NCBI GenBank assembly: GCA_049583635.1 | Contig: JBAUWF010000042.1 | Span: 68,736-132,735, forward strand | DNA length: 64,000 nt | Source: Dokdonella_A sp049583635 | GTDB taxonomy: Bacteria; Pseudomonadota; Gammaproteobacteria; Xanthomonadales; Rhodanobacteraceae | Direction: 5' to 3' | In this document: in pieces, positions 1 through 8,762 of the stretch | Layout of the letters: each line of letters starts with the position of its first letter | Numbering within the stretch: position 1 is the stretch's first letter | Position numbers and translations under genes: made by a program | Notes under the pieces: model-generated | The model's database searches: none | What the model saw: the letters and a program-made list of their open reading frames with translations, nothing else | Told to the model about the DNA's origin: nothing

Positions 1-786
1 ATGACCGGCGACGGAGTGAACGACGCACCCGCGTTGAAGAAAGCCGACTGCGGCATCGCGGTATCGAATGCGACGGACGCGGCACGCGCTGCGGCCTCGA
101 TCGTGTTGTTGACGCCCGGGCTGTCGGTGATCATCGATGCGATCAAGGAGAGCCGCAAGATTTTCCAGCGGATGACCAGTTACGCCATCTATCGCATCGC
201 CGAGACCTTGCGCGTACTGTTCTTCATGACGCTTTCCATCCTGATATTCAACTTCTACCCGGTCACTGCGGTCATGATCGTGATGTTGGCCTTGCTCAAC
301 GACGGCGCGATCTTGTCCATTGCCTACGACAAGGTTCATTACAAGGACCAGCCCGAAGCCTGGAACATGCGTGGAGTCCTTGGTGTAGCGACGGTGCTTG
401 GCTTGGCCGGCGTTGTTGCGTCGTTCGGGCTGTTCTATCTTGGTGAGCGCGTCTTTCATCTTGACCGGGCGCACATCCAGACGCTGATGTACCTGAAGCT
501 TTCCGTAGCTGGGCACCTGACGATTTTCGTCACGCGAACGCGCGGTCCGTTCTGGTCCATCCGCCCCGCGCGGGTGCTTTGGGCTGCCGTGCTCGGCACG
601 CAGATCGTGGCGACATTGATCGCCGTATACGGAATATTGATGCCGCCGCTCAGCTGGAGCTGGGCACTGTTCGTCTGGGTCTATGCGCTGGCGTGGTTCC
701 TCGTAAACGATCGTGCAAAACTGTTTGCCTATCGCGTGTTCGACCCGGCTGCGGAGCCAGCGCGGACTCCAAAACAATCGACCTGA
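1..786 (+). CDS. Plasma-membrane proton-efflux P-type ATPase, C-terminal part (cut by window start)
   Basis: The visible 261 residues begin inside the P-type ATPase hinge motif (TGDGVNDAP, residues 2-10) and continue through the C-terminal membrane domain. Several hydrophobic segments follow, roughly residues 70-110, 125-150 and 190-240. The run KKADCGIAVSNATDAAR and the later NDGAILSIAYDKV resemble the P3A proton-pump subfamily (PMA1-like) rather than heavy-metal or calcium pumps. The protein would expel protons across the inner membrane using ATP. The phosphorylation domain lies outside the window, so the ATG at position 1 is an internal codon and not a start. The next gene, usp, lies about 150 bp downstream and has its own FNR-type promoter, so this gene ends its own unit. 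The subfamily call is from motif recognition on a partial protein. Confidence 0.85.
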   Translation: MTGDGVNDAPALKKADCGIAVSNATDAARAAASIVLLTPGLSVIIDAIKESRKIFQRMTSYAIYRIAETLRVLFFMTLSILIFNFYPVTAVMIVMLALLNDGAILSIAYDKVHYKDQPEAWNMRGVLGVATVLGLAGVVASFGLFYLGERVFHLDRAHIQTLMYLKLSVAGHLTIFVTRTRGPFWSIRPARVLWAAVLGTQIVATLIAVYGILMPPLSWSWALFVWVYALAWFLVNDRAKLFAYRVFDPAAEPARTPKQST

Positions 787-849
787 CCGCACAAGCCGGA
801 CACTCAGCGCATGATGCTGCGTCTGGCAGCCCGGTCGTTGCCGGGGTTA

Positions 850-863
850 TTGATGCGGATCAA
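850..863 (+). promoter_or_regulatory. FNR/ANR box before usp (perfect match)
   Basis: The sequence TTGATGCGGATCAA matches the FNR consensus TTGAT-N4-ATCAA exactly. A good -10 (TATAAC, 884-889) lies so that the box centre (856.5) would be about 40 bases before the expected transcription start near 896. That is the class II FNR activation geometry. The usp ribosome site (GGAG, 922-925) follows. An FNR/ANR regulator with the matching recognition helix is encoded at 29034-29834. Confidence 0.85.
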
Positions 864-934
864 GTCACGCGGCATGCGGCGGATATAACTTGTGTTTCGG
901 ACTCTTGCAGCCGAAATGCCTGGAGACGCGGACC

Positions 935-1765
935 ATGTACTCGACCCTGATGGTGCACCTGGACCTGGATGACGACAACGTCCGCCTGTTGAACATCACT
1001 GGAGATCTGGCTGAGCGTTTCGACGCCGACGTCATCGGTATTGCGGCTTGCCAAACCGCGATGCTGATTATCGGTGACGGCGTTGGGTCCGCCGAAATCG
1101 TCGATCGCGATCAAGCCAGGATCAAGAAAAAAATAGGGGACGCGGAAAACGCATTCCGCGAAGCGCTGCAGCATCGTTCGCCCCATCTCGAATGGCGCTC
1201 GACGGAAAGTTTCGGCGCGCCGACCGAGTACATTGCTCGGCAGATGCGCAGCGCCGACCTCCTCATCACCGGGGTGAATTGCCGCGGCTCGTGGCTGGAT
1301 CCGACCCGGCGCGTCGATACCGGCGGTCTCGTGATGCAGGCGGGCCGGCCGATACTGATCGTCCCCAAGGCTGCCAGGCAGCTGCTGGCGAAGACCATTC
1401 TGGTGGGCTGGAAGGACACACGCGAAACACGGCGTGCCGTGTCGGACGCGTTGCCGTTCCTGAAAACCGCGAAACGCGTGATTGTTGTCGAAGTCGTTGC
1501 CAATGAAAGGACGATTGGCGAGGGTCGCGAGAATGTCAAAAACGTCGCCGGCTGGCTGGAGCGACACGATATCTCGGCAGAGCCGCTCGCACTGTCGGCG
1601 GACGACGCGTTTGCTCCTGCGCTCGGCGTGATTGCGCACAAGGAGGGCGCCGATCTCATCGTCGCAGGTGCCTACGGCCATACCAGGCTGCGCGAGTGGG
1701 TGCTTGGCGGTGTAACCCGCAATCTGTTGTTGGATACCAACCTGTGTTCGCTGTTGTCTCATTGA
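935..1765 (+). CDS. Universal stress protein, tandem UspA domains
   Basis: The 276-residue product is about twice the length of one UspA domain, and the second half ends in the nucleotide-binding signature GAYGHTRLREWVLGG followed by TRNLL (about residues 245-265). It is a cytoplasmic protein. Relatives of this length are induced by oxygen limitation or stationary phase and bind ATP, but the biochemical role is not settled. I place the start at the ATG at 935 (MYSTLMVHL) because a GGAG lies 9 bases upstream and domain homology starts there; an upstream frame extension to 890 lacks these. A perfect FNR box at 850-863 and a -10 at 884-889 predict anaerobic induction. The alcohol dehydrogenase gene follows after 27 bp and probably shares the transcript. 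Confidence 0.9.
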   Translation: MYSTLMVHLDLDDDNVRLLNITGDLAERFDADVIGIAACQTAMLIIGDGVGSAEIVDRDQARIKKKIGDAENAFREALQHRSPHLEWRSTESFGAPTEYIARQMRSADLLITGVNCRGSWLDPTRRVDTGGLVMQAGRPILIVPKAARQLLAKTILVGWKDTRETRRAVSDALPFLKTAKRVIVVEVVANERTIGEGRENVKNVAGWLERHDISAEPLALSADDAFAPALGVIAHKEGADLIVAGAYGHTRLREWVLGGVTRNLLLDTNLCSLLSH

Positions 1766-1792
1766 TGGTGGTCAATTGATTGAAGGACGCTC

Positions 1793-2776
1793 ATGCAGGC
1801 AATGCTGCTCGCAAAACCCGGTGCTGCGCTTGAATGGACGCACTTGTCCGACCGCCCGCCGGGGCCGGGCGAGATCCGAGTCCAGGTGACTGCTTGCGGA
1901 GTCTGTCGTACTGATCTGCACGTTGTCGACGGAGAGCTTCCCGAGCCGAAGCTGCCGATCATTCCTGGCCACGAGATTGTGGGCCGGATCGACGCAATCG
2001 GAGCCGGTGTCACCGACGTGCAAGTTGGCGAGCGGGTTGGTATTCCGTGGCTCGCTCACACTTGCGGTGCGTGCGCCTACTGTCTGGATGATCGAGAGAA
2101 TCTCTGCGACCACCCGCAATTCACCGGCTACACGCGCGATGGCGGATTTGCGACGGCGATGATCGCGGATGCGCGCTATGCGTTTCCGTTGGGCGAAACC
2201 GGAGAAGACGCCTCGCTCGCGCCCCTGCTCTGTGCCGGCCTGATCGGCTGGCGTTCGCTGCTGATCGCCGGCAAGGGAACAAGGCTTGGCCTGTACGGTT
2301 TCGGTGCCGCCGCGCATATCGTGGCGCAGGTTGCCAGGTGGCAGGGGCGAACGGTTTTCGCCTTTACCCGGCCGGGAGATGCCGACGCTCAGGATTTCGC
2401 GCGCGATCTCGGCGCGGTCTGGGCGGGGGGCTCCGATGAGATGCCGCCCGAACCGCTTGATGCGGCGATCATTTACGCGCCGGTCGGAGATTTGGTTCCT
2501 GTGGCGTTGAAAGCCGTACGCAAGGGCGGACGCGTGGTTTGCGCAGGCATCCACATGAGCGATATTCCGGGCTTTCCCTATTCTCTTCTGTGGGGGGAAC
2601 GTCAGCTCGTGTCGGTAGCCAATCTCACGCGAAAGGACGGCCTCGAATTTCTGCGCCTGGTACCACGAATCGGCATCGTCACCGAAACGACGCTGTACCC
2701 GTTGCAGGAAGCCAACCAGGCACTCGGCGACCTGCGCGCCGGCCGCTTCCGGGGCGCCGCAGTGCTGTTGCCTTGA
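1793..2776 (+). CDS. Zinc-dependent alcohol dehydrogenase family protein
   Basis: This 327-residue medium-chain dehydrogenase has the full zinc-ADH layout. The catalytic zinc ligands are in GVCRTD (C38) and GHE (H60-E61). A structural zinc loop with four cysteines is visible at about residues 92-106 (HTCGACAYCLDDRENLC). A nucleotide-binding domain follows, with GLYGFGAAAH around residue 168. Relatives oxidise or reduce primary alcohols and aldehydes with NAD(P)H. In an anaerobic cluster, re-oxidation of NADH through alcohol formation is plausible, but the substrate cannot be read from the sequence. The start is supported by AAGGA six bases before the ATG. The gene follows usp by 27 bp and is likely co-transcribed under the same FNR promoter. 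Confidence 0.9.
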   Translation: MQAMLLAKPGAALEWTHLSDRPPGPGEIRVQVTACGVCRTDLHVVDGELPEPKLPIIPGHEIVGRIDAIGAGVTDVQVGERVGIPWLAHTCGACAYCLDDRENLCDHPQFTGYTRDGGFATAMIADARYAFPLGETGEDASLAPLLCAGLIGWRSLLIAGKGTRLGLYGFGAAAHIVAQVARWQGRTVFAFTRPGDADAQDFARDLGAVWAGGSDEMPPEPLDAAIIYAPVGDLVPVALKAVRKGGRVVCAGIHMSDIPGFPYSLLWGERQLVSVANLTRKDGLEFLRLVPRIGIVTETTLYPLQEANQALGDLRAGRFRGAAVLLP

Positions 2777-3011
2777 GCGTGATCCGGGCCTTGTCAAATG
2801 GCCAGCCAGGCATACACACAAAGAGTGTTGTCGCTGGCGTTTCGACCGGCCCCGTCGACCAGTGGTCAACGCAAGGGCCACGGTTGCGAGTTTCACGCGC
2901 GAAACCGCAATGTTCAGCACAAATGCTGCGAAGGATTGATCCACACGCGCGGCTGCAGCGTGTGCTGCCGGGTCAAGTGCACGTGACCGCATACCGGTAG
3001 ACTCAACAGCA

Positions 3012-5549
3012 ATGAATTCATTCAAGCCACCGCGACCTCAAGGCTTGCGCGGCCTCGGCGCCAGCGAAGCTGCGCGTCGCCTTGCCGAACAGGGTCCCAA
3101 CGTTCTGCCGGGCACTGCACCGAAAACGCTGTTTGCGATCGTGGTCGGTGTGCTGGTCGAGCCAATGTTCCTGATGCTGCTGGTTGCCGGTGGCCTGTAT
3201 CTGGCGCTGGGCGACCGCGCCGAGGCGGCGTTCCTGCTCTCGTTCGTCTTTGTTGTCATCGGCATCACCCTGTCCCAGGAGCGCAGGACCCAGCGCGCGC
3301 TGGAATCGTTACGCGACCTATCGGCACCGCGAGCCTTGGTGCTGCGCGAAGGACAGGAACTACGCATTCCAGGGCGCGACGTCGTCGTGGGCGACCTGCT
3401 GGTACTGCACGAGGGTGACCGTATCGCAGCCGATGCCCTGCTGCTGGAGGGTCACCTTGATGCGAACGAATCGCTGCTGACCGGCGAGGCGGTGCCGGTG
3501 ACCAAGTTGCCCGGCCCGGAAAAGGGTGCGCTATTTGCCAGCACGGTGGTGACCAAGGGCGTCGGCATTGCCGAGGTCAACGCGACTGCCAGCGCGACAG
3601 CGGTGGGCCGCATTGGCGCGGCGCTTGCCGCCACCGACGAACCGGTATCCGGTCTGCAACAGGCATCGCGTCGACTGATCCGCAACCTGACGGTTGGCGG
3701 CTTGTCGCTTGCAGTGGGGTACGTGCTGCTCGACTGGCTATGGGATGGGCATGGCCTGCTCGAGAGCGTGCTCGCAGGCATTGCGTTGACCATGGCGATC
3801 CTGCCGGAGGAAATTCCGGTCATCCTCACCGTGTTCCTCGCCCTCGGTGCCTGGCGCATTTCCAGACACAAGGTGTTGACTCGACGCGTGCCGGCGGTCG
3901 AGGCGCTCGGCGCAATCTCCGTGCTCGCAGTCGACAAGACCGGAACCCTGACCCAGAACCGCATGCAGGTCGCGGAGGTTGTTCTGGCCGACGCGGTGTT
4001 TCACGACGCGGGTGCCGACGGCCTGCCTGAAGCGTTCCATGAAGTGGTCGAGTTCGCGATGCTGGCAACGCCGCTCGATCCGTTCGATCCGATGGAAAAG
4101 GCGATCCAGGGTTTCGGCCTGCGCTGGCTTACCGACACCGAACACGTACACGCCGAGTGGTCGCCGGAATTCGAGTACGCCTTGTCGCCCGACATTCTGG
4201 CGATGACGCGCGTGTTTCGCGGCGAAGAACCCGCGCAGCACCTGCTGGCCACCAAGGGCGCACCCGAGGCAGTGATCGACCTGTGTCACCTGGACGCGGC
4301 CGCAGGCACAGCCATCCTGCGCCAGGTGGAAGCAATGGCTGAATCCGGCCTTCGTGTGCTCGGTGTCGCGCGCGGCCGCTGGCAAGGCGGCACGCCACCG
4401 CACAGCCAGCACGACTTCGATTTCCAGTTCCTTGGATTGATCGGTTTCGTCGATCCGCCGCGCGCCGAAGTGCCGGCCGCCATCGCCGAATGCCGTGCTG
4501 CCGGCGTGCGCATCATCATGCTGACCGGAGACCATCCGGCCACCGCGCGCGCGATTGCGCGTCAGGTTGGCCTGAGCGAACGACCCGACGTGATCACCGG
4601 TGCGGAAATCGAGGCCCTCGGCGACACCGACTTGCGCGAACGCCTGCGCCACGTCGACCTGTGCGCGCGACTGCAGCCGGTACAAAAGCTGCGTCTGGTT
4701 CAGCTGTTGCGCGAAGGTGGCGATGTTGTCGCGATGACCGGCGATGGCGTCAACGACGCTCCGGCGCTCAAAGCCGCCGATGTCGGCATCGCCATGGGCG
4801 AACGCGGCACCGACGTAGCGCGCGAAGCGGCCGCGCTGGTGCTGCTCGACGACAGCTTTGCCAGCATCGTCATGGCGATCCGCCAGGGCCGGCGTATCTA
4901 CGACAACATCACCATGGCGACGCGTTTCGTGTTCGCGGTGCACATGCCGATCATCGTGCTCGCACTGGTGCCGGCCCTGCTGCACTGGCCGGGTCTCCTG
5001 ATGCCGGTACATATCGTATTGCTGGAACTGCTGATCGATCCGGCGTGTTCGATCGTTTTCGAGGCCGAACCGGAAGCGGCCGACATCATGACCCGCCCAC
5101 CGCGTTCGTCGAGCCAGTCGCCTTTCGCGCGCGGCAACCTCGAGTACGCCGTGATCCAGGGACTGGGATTCGCCGGTATCTTGCTGCTCGGGTACGGCTT
5201 GCTGCTCGGGCACGGCGTTGACGTCATGCAAAGCCGTACTGCAGTATTCACGGCCATGGTGATTGGCCTGTTCCTGCTGATCCTGGCCAATCGCGACCCG
5301 GCGCGCTCTCTGCTGGCGCGCAAAGCAGCAAAAAATCCATGGCTGCCACGCATGTTTGGCGGCGTGGCGGTGGTACTGACACTGGTGATCAGCGTGCCCT
5401 ACCTCAGAGGCGTGATGGGGCTTGCGCTCCCGCAGACCAGCGCAGTGGCCTGGGCTGCAGCAATGCTTGGCGTCATCGTCATGTGGCTGGAAGGTGTGCG
5501 CCGCACCGCGCACCATGTCGCCCGAAGGTTGCATCCGCCTGCTTCTTGA
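3012..5549 (+). CDS. Cation-translocating P-type ATPase, P2-like
   Basis: The 845-residue protein has an N-terminal cation ATPase domain, two membrane segments at about residues 40-85, an actuator loop with LTGEAVPV, and the phosphorylation motif DKTGTLTQNR (Asp308). It also has the nucleotide-binding domain, the hinge TGDGVNDAPALKAADVGIAMG at about 574-594, and six C-terminal membrane segments. The ion-binding helix M4 reads PEEIPVILT where calcium pumps have PEGLP, so it belongs with the P2 group but the ion is uncertain (calcium, magnesium or another cation). No clear Shine-Dalgarno precedes the ATG at 3012. The 235 bp upstream of it hold no gene or FNR site that I can see. The MBL-fold gene starts 7 bp after the stop, so the two are very likely co-transcribed. 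Confidence 0.9.
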   Translation: MNSFKPPRPQGLRGLGASEAARRLAEQGPNVLPGTAPKTLFAIVVGVLVEPMFLMLLVAGGLYLALGDRAEAAFLLSFVFVVIGITLSQERRTQRALESLRDLSAPRALVLREGQELRIPGRDVVVGDLLVLHEGDRIAADALLLEGHLDANESLLTGEAVPVTKLPGPEKGALFASTVVTKGVGIAEVNATASATAVGRIGAALAATDEPVSGLQQASRRLIRNLTVGGLSLAVGYVLLDWLWDGHGLLESVLAGIALTMAILPEEIPVILTVFLALGAWRISRHKVLTRRVPAVEALGAISVLAVDKTGTLTQNRMQVAEVVLADAVFHDAGADGLPEAFHEVVEFAMLATPLDPFDPMEKAIQGFGLRWLTDTEHVHAEWSPEFEYALSPDILAMTRVFRGEEPAQHLLATKGAPEAVIDLCHLDAAAGTAILRQVEAMAESGLRVLGVARGRWQGGTPPHSQHDFDFQFLGLIGFVDPPRAEVPAAIAECRAAGVRIIMLTGDHPATARAIARQVGLSERPDVITGAEIEALGDTDLRERLRHVDLCARLQPVQKLRLVQLLREGGDVVAMTGDGVNDAPALKAADVGIAMGERGTDVAREAAALVLLDDSFASIVMAIRQGRRIYDNITMATRFVFAVHMPIIVLALVPALLHWPGLLMPVHIVLLELLIDPACSIVFEAEPEAADIMTRPPRSSSQSPFARGNLEYAVIQGLGFAGILLLGYGLLLGHGVDVMQSRTAVFTAMVIGLFLLILANRDPARSLLARKAAKNPWLPRMFGGVAVVLTLVISVPYLRGVMGLALPQTSAVAWAAAMLGVIVMWLEGVRRTAHHVARRLHPPAS

Positions 5550-5556
5550 GAAAGAC

Positions 5557-6948
5557 ATGATCATTTACAGCTGCCACGGTGCCGCCAAGCAGGTCACCGG
5601 TTCCTGTCACCTGATCACGTGCAATGATCGGCGCGTGCTGGTCGACTGCGGGCTGTTTCAGGGAAGCCGCGATACCGAACAGGCGAATGCAAAGCCGTTC
5701 GAGTTCGATCCGGCGGGCATTGATGCATTGCTGCTCACCCACGCCCATCTGGACCACTGCGGCCGGATCCCGCTGCTGGTTCGCCGGGGCTTTCGCGGTC
5801 GCATTTTCACGACCTCCGCCACTCGCGAGTTGGCCCGCGTCGTGATGCTCGATTCCGCCGGCATCCAGGAAGAAGACGCGCGCCGGGCGCAGCGTAGCAA
5901 TCGTCGCGGCGAGCTGCTTGCGCCGCCGCTGTACACGCTGGACGACGCGTTGCACGCAATGGACTTCTTCGCTGCCGACGTGGGCTATGGTGAAACCGTA
6001 CAGGTCACCAAGGGCATCAGCGCACGCTTTCTCGATGCCGGTCACATTCTCGGCTCGGCTTCGATCCTGCTTGAACTCGATGACGGCCAGCGGCAGCGCA
6101 GCATGTTGTTTTCCGGCGACATCGGCAATCCGGGCCGGCCCATCGTGCGCGACCCGACGCCGGCGCCGGATGCCGACTACGTGACCATGGAAAGCACCTA
6201 TGGCGATCGGTCGCATCGTTCGGTGCCGGACTCGGTCGACGAGTTGTATCAGGCGATCCGCGAAACGATGACGCGACGTGGCAACGTGGTGATTCCCACC
6301 TTCGCGCTTGAGCGCACCCAGGAAATTCTCTACTACCTGCATCGCGGCATACGCAACGGCGCAATTTCCGAAAACGTGCAGGTATTTCTCGATTCGCCGA
6401 TGGCAATTTCAGCCACCGAGATATTCCGCCGGCATCCGGAGTGCTTCGATCAACCCTTTATCGATGAGTTGCAGCACGGTGACCCATTCGCCATGCCCGG
6501 CCTGCACTTCACCCGTGACACCAGCGAGTCGATGGCGATCAACAATATCGACAGCGGTGCGATCATCCTGGCTGGATCCGGCATGTGCAATGGCGGCCGC
6601 GTGCGCCATCACCTCAAGCACAACCTGTGGCGGGAGCGCAGCAGCGTGGTGTTCGTCGGTTACGCCGCGGAAGGGACTCTGGCGCGGCGAATCGTTGATG
6701 GCGCGACCAGCGTGCGCATTTTTCGCGAAGACATCCAGGTGCGTGCGCAGGTGTGGACAATCAACGGATTCTCGGCACATGCCGACCAGCCGGCGCTGCT
6801 CGCATGGCTGGGCAACGCGCCGCGGCGCAAAGTATTTCTAGTGCATGGCGAATACGATCGCGGTATGCGCGTCATGCAGGAAGTGTTGAGCGCACGCGGT
6901 TTCGATTGCCGAATGCCAGGCATGAACGAGCCGATCAAGATCGATTGA
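5557..6948 (+). CDS. MBL-fold metallo-hydrolase with beta-CASP/RMMBL domains
   Basis: This 463-residue protein starts at MIIYSCHGAAKQVTGSCH, has the metallo-beta-lactamase motif THAHLDHCGR (H62, H64, D66, H67), and then the beta-CASP region with SGDIGNPGRPI and MESTYGDR. It ends with the RMMBL segment containing NGFSAHADQPALLAWL. Proteins with this order act as RNA exo/endonucleases of the CPSF73 type, binding two zinc ions. The bacterial versions found beside stress ATPases are poorly characterised. I chose the ATG at 5557 because GAGAAAG lies just upstream and homology begins there; the frame stays open into the preceding gene. It lies 7 bp after the P-type ATPase stop and is convergent with cydC. 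Confidence 0.9.
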   Translation: MIIYSCHGAAKQVTGSCHLITCNDRRVLVDCGLFQGSRDTEQANAKPFEFDPAGIDALLLTHAHLDHCGRIPLLVRRGFRGRIFTTSATRELARVVMLDSAGIQEEDARRAQRSNRRGELLAPPLYTLDDALHAMDFFAADVGYGETVQVTKGISARFLDAGHILGSASILLELDDGQRQRSMLFSGDIGNPGRPIVRDPTPAPDADYVTMESTYGDRSHRSVPDSVDELYQAIRETMTRRGNVVIPTFALERTQEILYYLHRGIRNGAISENVQVFLDSPMAISATEIFRRHPECFDQPFIDELQHGDPFAMPGLHFTRDTSESMAINNIDSGAIILAGSGMCNGGRVRHHLKHNLWRERSSVVFVGYAAEGTLARRIVDGATSVRIFREDIQVRAQVWTINGFSAHADQPALLAWLGNAPRRKVFLVHGEYDRGMRVMQEVLSARGFDCRMPGMNEPIKID

Positions 6949-6977
6949 TCATCCGACACCGTCCTGGGTGTCTCGCA

Positions 6978-8762
6978 TCAACGGCCTGCGTCGCTGGCTG
7001 CGTCGCCGGTATTGCGGTACCGCTCGGCGTATCCCTGGAACTTCGCCACCGGAACGCACTCGACGATCCGGCCGTGCTGCATGATCGCGACCTCGTCGAC
7101 CAGCTTGGCCAGTCCGCCCAGCCGATGGGTAATCAGCAGCACGGAGCGTCCGGTCATGGCGGCCGCCAATGCATCGTAAAGGTGGGCGGCAGTGCCTGCA
7201 TCCAGCCCTTCGGTTGGCTCATCCAGTACAAGGATTGGCGGATCAGCCAGCAAGGCGCGTGCGATCGCTATGCGCCGCGCTTCCCCTCCGGAAACACGCA
7301 GGCCGTCTTCGCCCACCCAGGTGCGCAGGCCTTGCGGCAGACTTGCTACGTAGTCGCCCAGCTGGGCCTGTCTGATGACCTTGTCGAGTTCCGCCTTGGA
7401 CGCTTCCGGCCGAGCCAGTCGCAGGTTGTCGCCCAGGTTCGCGTCAAACAGATACGGTCGCTGCTCGACTACCGCGATCTGCGCGCGGACATCATCGCCG
7501 TGCCAGGCGTCGAGCGGCTTTCCACCCAGTGTGATCGATCCCTGGAACGGGAACAGCCGCGTCAACGCGCCGAGCAGGCTGCTCTTGCCGGCGCCGGAGG
7601 GGCCGACCAGGGCAATGCGGCGTCCCTGCGGCAGATCGAAATCGACGCCGTCGAGGACCCATGGCGCGTCCTCATCGTAGCGCAAGCGTAATCCACGTAC
7701 GCTCAGGTCATGCCGGTTGATACTTGGTGACGGCGTTTGCGGCTCGACCACCGGCGGCGGTGTGTCGGCCAGTGCGAATACCCGGCGTGCGGAAACCACA
7801 GTTGCAGCCAACTGCGCCCAGGCCTCAGGCAACGGCGCGATCGCCTCGAATGCGGCAGGAGCCAGCAAGACCAGCATGGTCAACCCCGGTCCGTCGAGCG
7901 TCCCTGCGCGCAGCGCAATCAAGCCAAGCAGCAACGCCGCAACTGCCGCCAGTTGCGCGCTGAACATGACGCCGCCACTGCCCAGCGCCTGTAGTCGGTC
8001 GATCTGACGTTGTGCCTGGCGCTGTCGGGTGGCCACAGCGGCGAGCCGCTCGGCATGCGCCGCCTCGGCCCCAAACAGCGCCAACTCGGCGCGCCCGCGC
8101 AATCCGTCCGATTGCAACGAGCGCATCGTCTCTCTGCAGGCCACTTCGGTTGCGCCTGGTGCCTTGGCACGGCGCAAGCTCCAGCCCGGCAACAGCGCGG
8201 CGCCACAGCCAAACAGGAAGAGCAACGGCAGGCTCAGCAAGGGTAGATAGATCAGCGTCGTGGCCAGCACGACCAGCATGACCATCACAGCGACAAATAA
8301 CGGCATCAGAACCCCGATGTAGGCGTGTTCCAGTGCATCAACGTCGGCACGCAGGCGTGAATACAGCTCGGCGCTGCGCAGTGATTCGAGCCCGGCCGGC
8401 GCCAGTGGTACCAACCGTCCAAACAGCCACACGCGCAGTCGCGCGAGCAGTCGGAGTGTCGCATCGTGGGTAACCAGCCGTTCGGCATAGCGTCCGCCAG
8501 TGCGCAGAATCGCGAACAGCCTGATCAGCGCAGCGGGTGTGTAGTAGTCGATGGCTGCGCCGCCAGCACCGACCAGCGCCATGCTGGCGATGAAGTAACC
8601 AGAGACCGCGAGCAAGGCGATGCCCGACAATGTGCTGAGCAAAGCCAGCACCAGCCCGAATAGCATCCAGCCGCGCTCCGGATGCATCAAACCGAGCAGG
8701 CGACGCAACACGTCGAGCGTGCTTGCAGGCGCTGGCGGCGAATAGGGCGAACCAGCACTCAT
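6978..8762 (-). CDS. cydC: Cysteine/glutathione ABC exporter subunit CydC
   Basis: The 594-residue protein is a half-size ABC exporter. It has six membrane segments over residues 25-310, then a nucleotide-binding domain with Walker A GPSGAGKSS, signature VSGGEARRIAIARALL, Walker B ILVLDEP and an H-loop (LLITHRLGG). CydC pairs with CydD in the inner membrane and exports cysteine and glutathione to the periplasm, which is needed for assembly of cytochrome bd haem. Its start overlaps the end of cydD by 4 bp (ATGA type), showing translational coupling. It lies directly downstream of the cydAB genes that depend on it. The gene ends 29 bp from the convergent MBL-fold gene. Confidence 0.93.
   Translation of the reverse strand: MSAGSPYSPPAPASTLDVLRRLLGLMHPERGWMLFGLVLALLSTLSGIALLAVSGYFIASMALVGAGGAAIDYYTPAALIRLFAILRTGGRYAERLVTHDATLRLLARLRVWLFGRLVPLAPAGLESLRSAELYSRLRADVDALEHAYIGVLMPLFVAVMVMLVVLATTLIYLPLLSLPLLFLFGCGAALLPGWSLRRAKAPGATEVACRETMRSLQSDGLRGRAELALFGAEAAHAERLAAVATRQRQAQRQIDRLQALGSGGVMFSAQLAAVAALLLGLIALRAGTLDGPGLTMLVLLAPAAFEAIAPLPEAWAQLAATVVSARRVFALADTPPPVVEPQTPSPSINRHDLSVRGLRLRYDEDAPWVLDGVDFDLPQGRRIALVGPSGAGKSSLLGALTRLFPFQGSITLGGKPLDAWHGDDVRAQIAVVEQRPYLFDANLGDNLRLARPEASKAELDKVIRQAQLGDYVASLPQGLRTWVGEDGLRVSGGEARRIAIARALLADPPILVLDEPTEGLDAGTAAHLYDALAAAMTGRSVLLITHRLGGLAKLVDEVAIMQHGRIVECVPVAKFQGYAERYRNTGDAASDAGR

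Noticed and set aside
1099..1112. FNR-like TCGATCGCGATCAA
   Set aside because: It lies inside the usp coding sequence with a mismatch in the important TTG half; chance match.
1762..1775. FNR-like TTGATGGTGGTCAA at the end of usp
   Set aside because: It overlaps the usp stop and its centre is only about 24 bp from the adh start codon, too close for class II activation.
3738..5564. Long minus-strand open frame (608 codons) opposite the P2-like ATPase
   Set aside because: It is an antisense shadow of a clearly conserved gene in GC-rich DNA; His/Arg/Gln-rich, no domain, no ribosome site.
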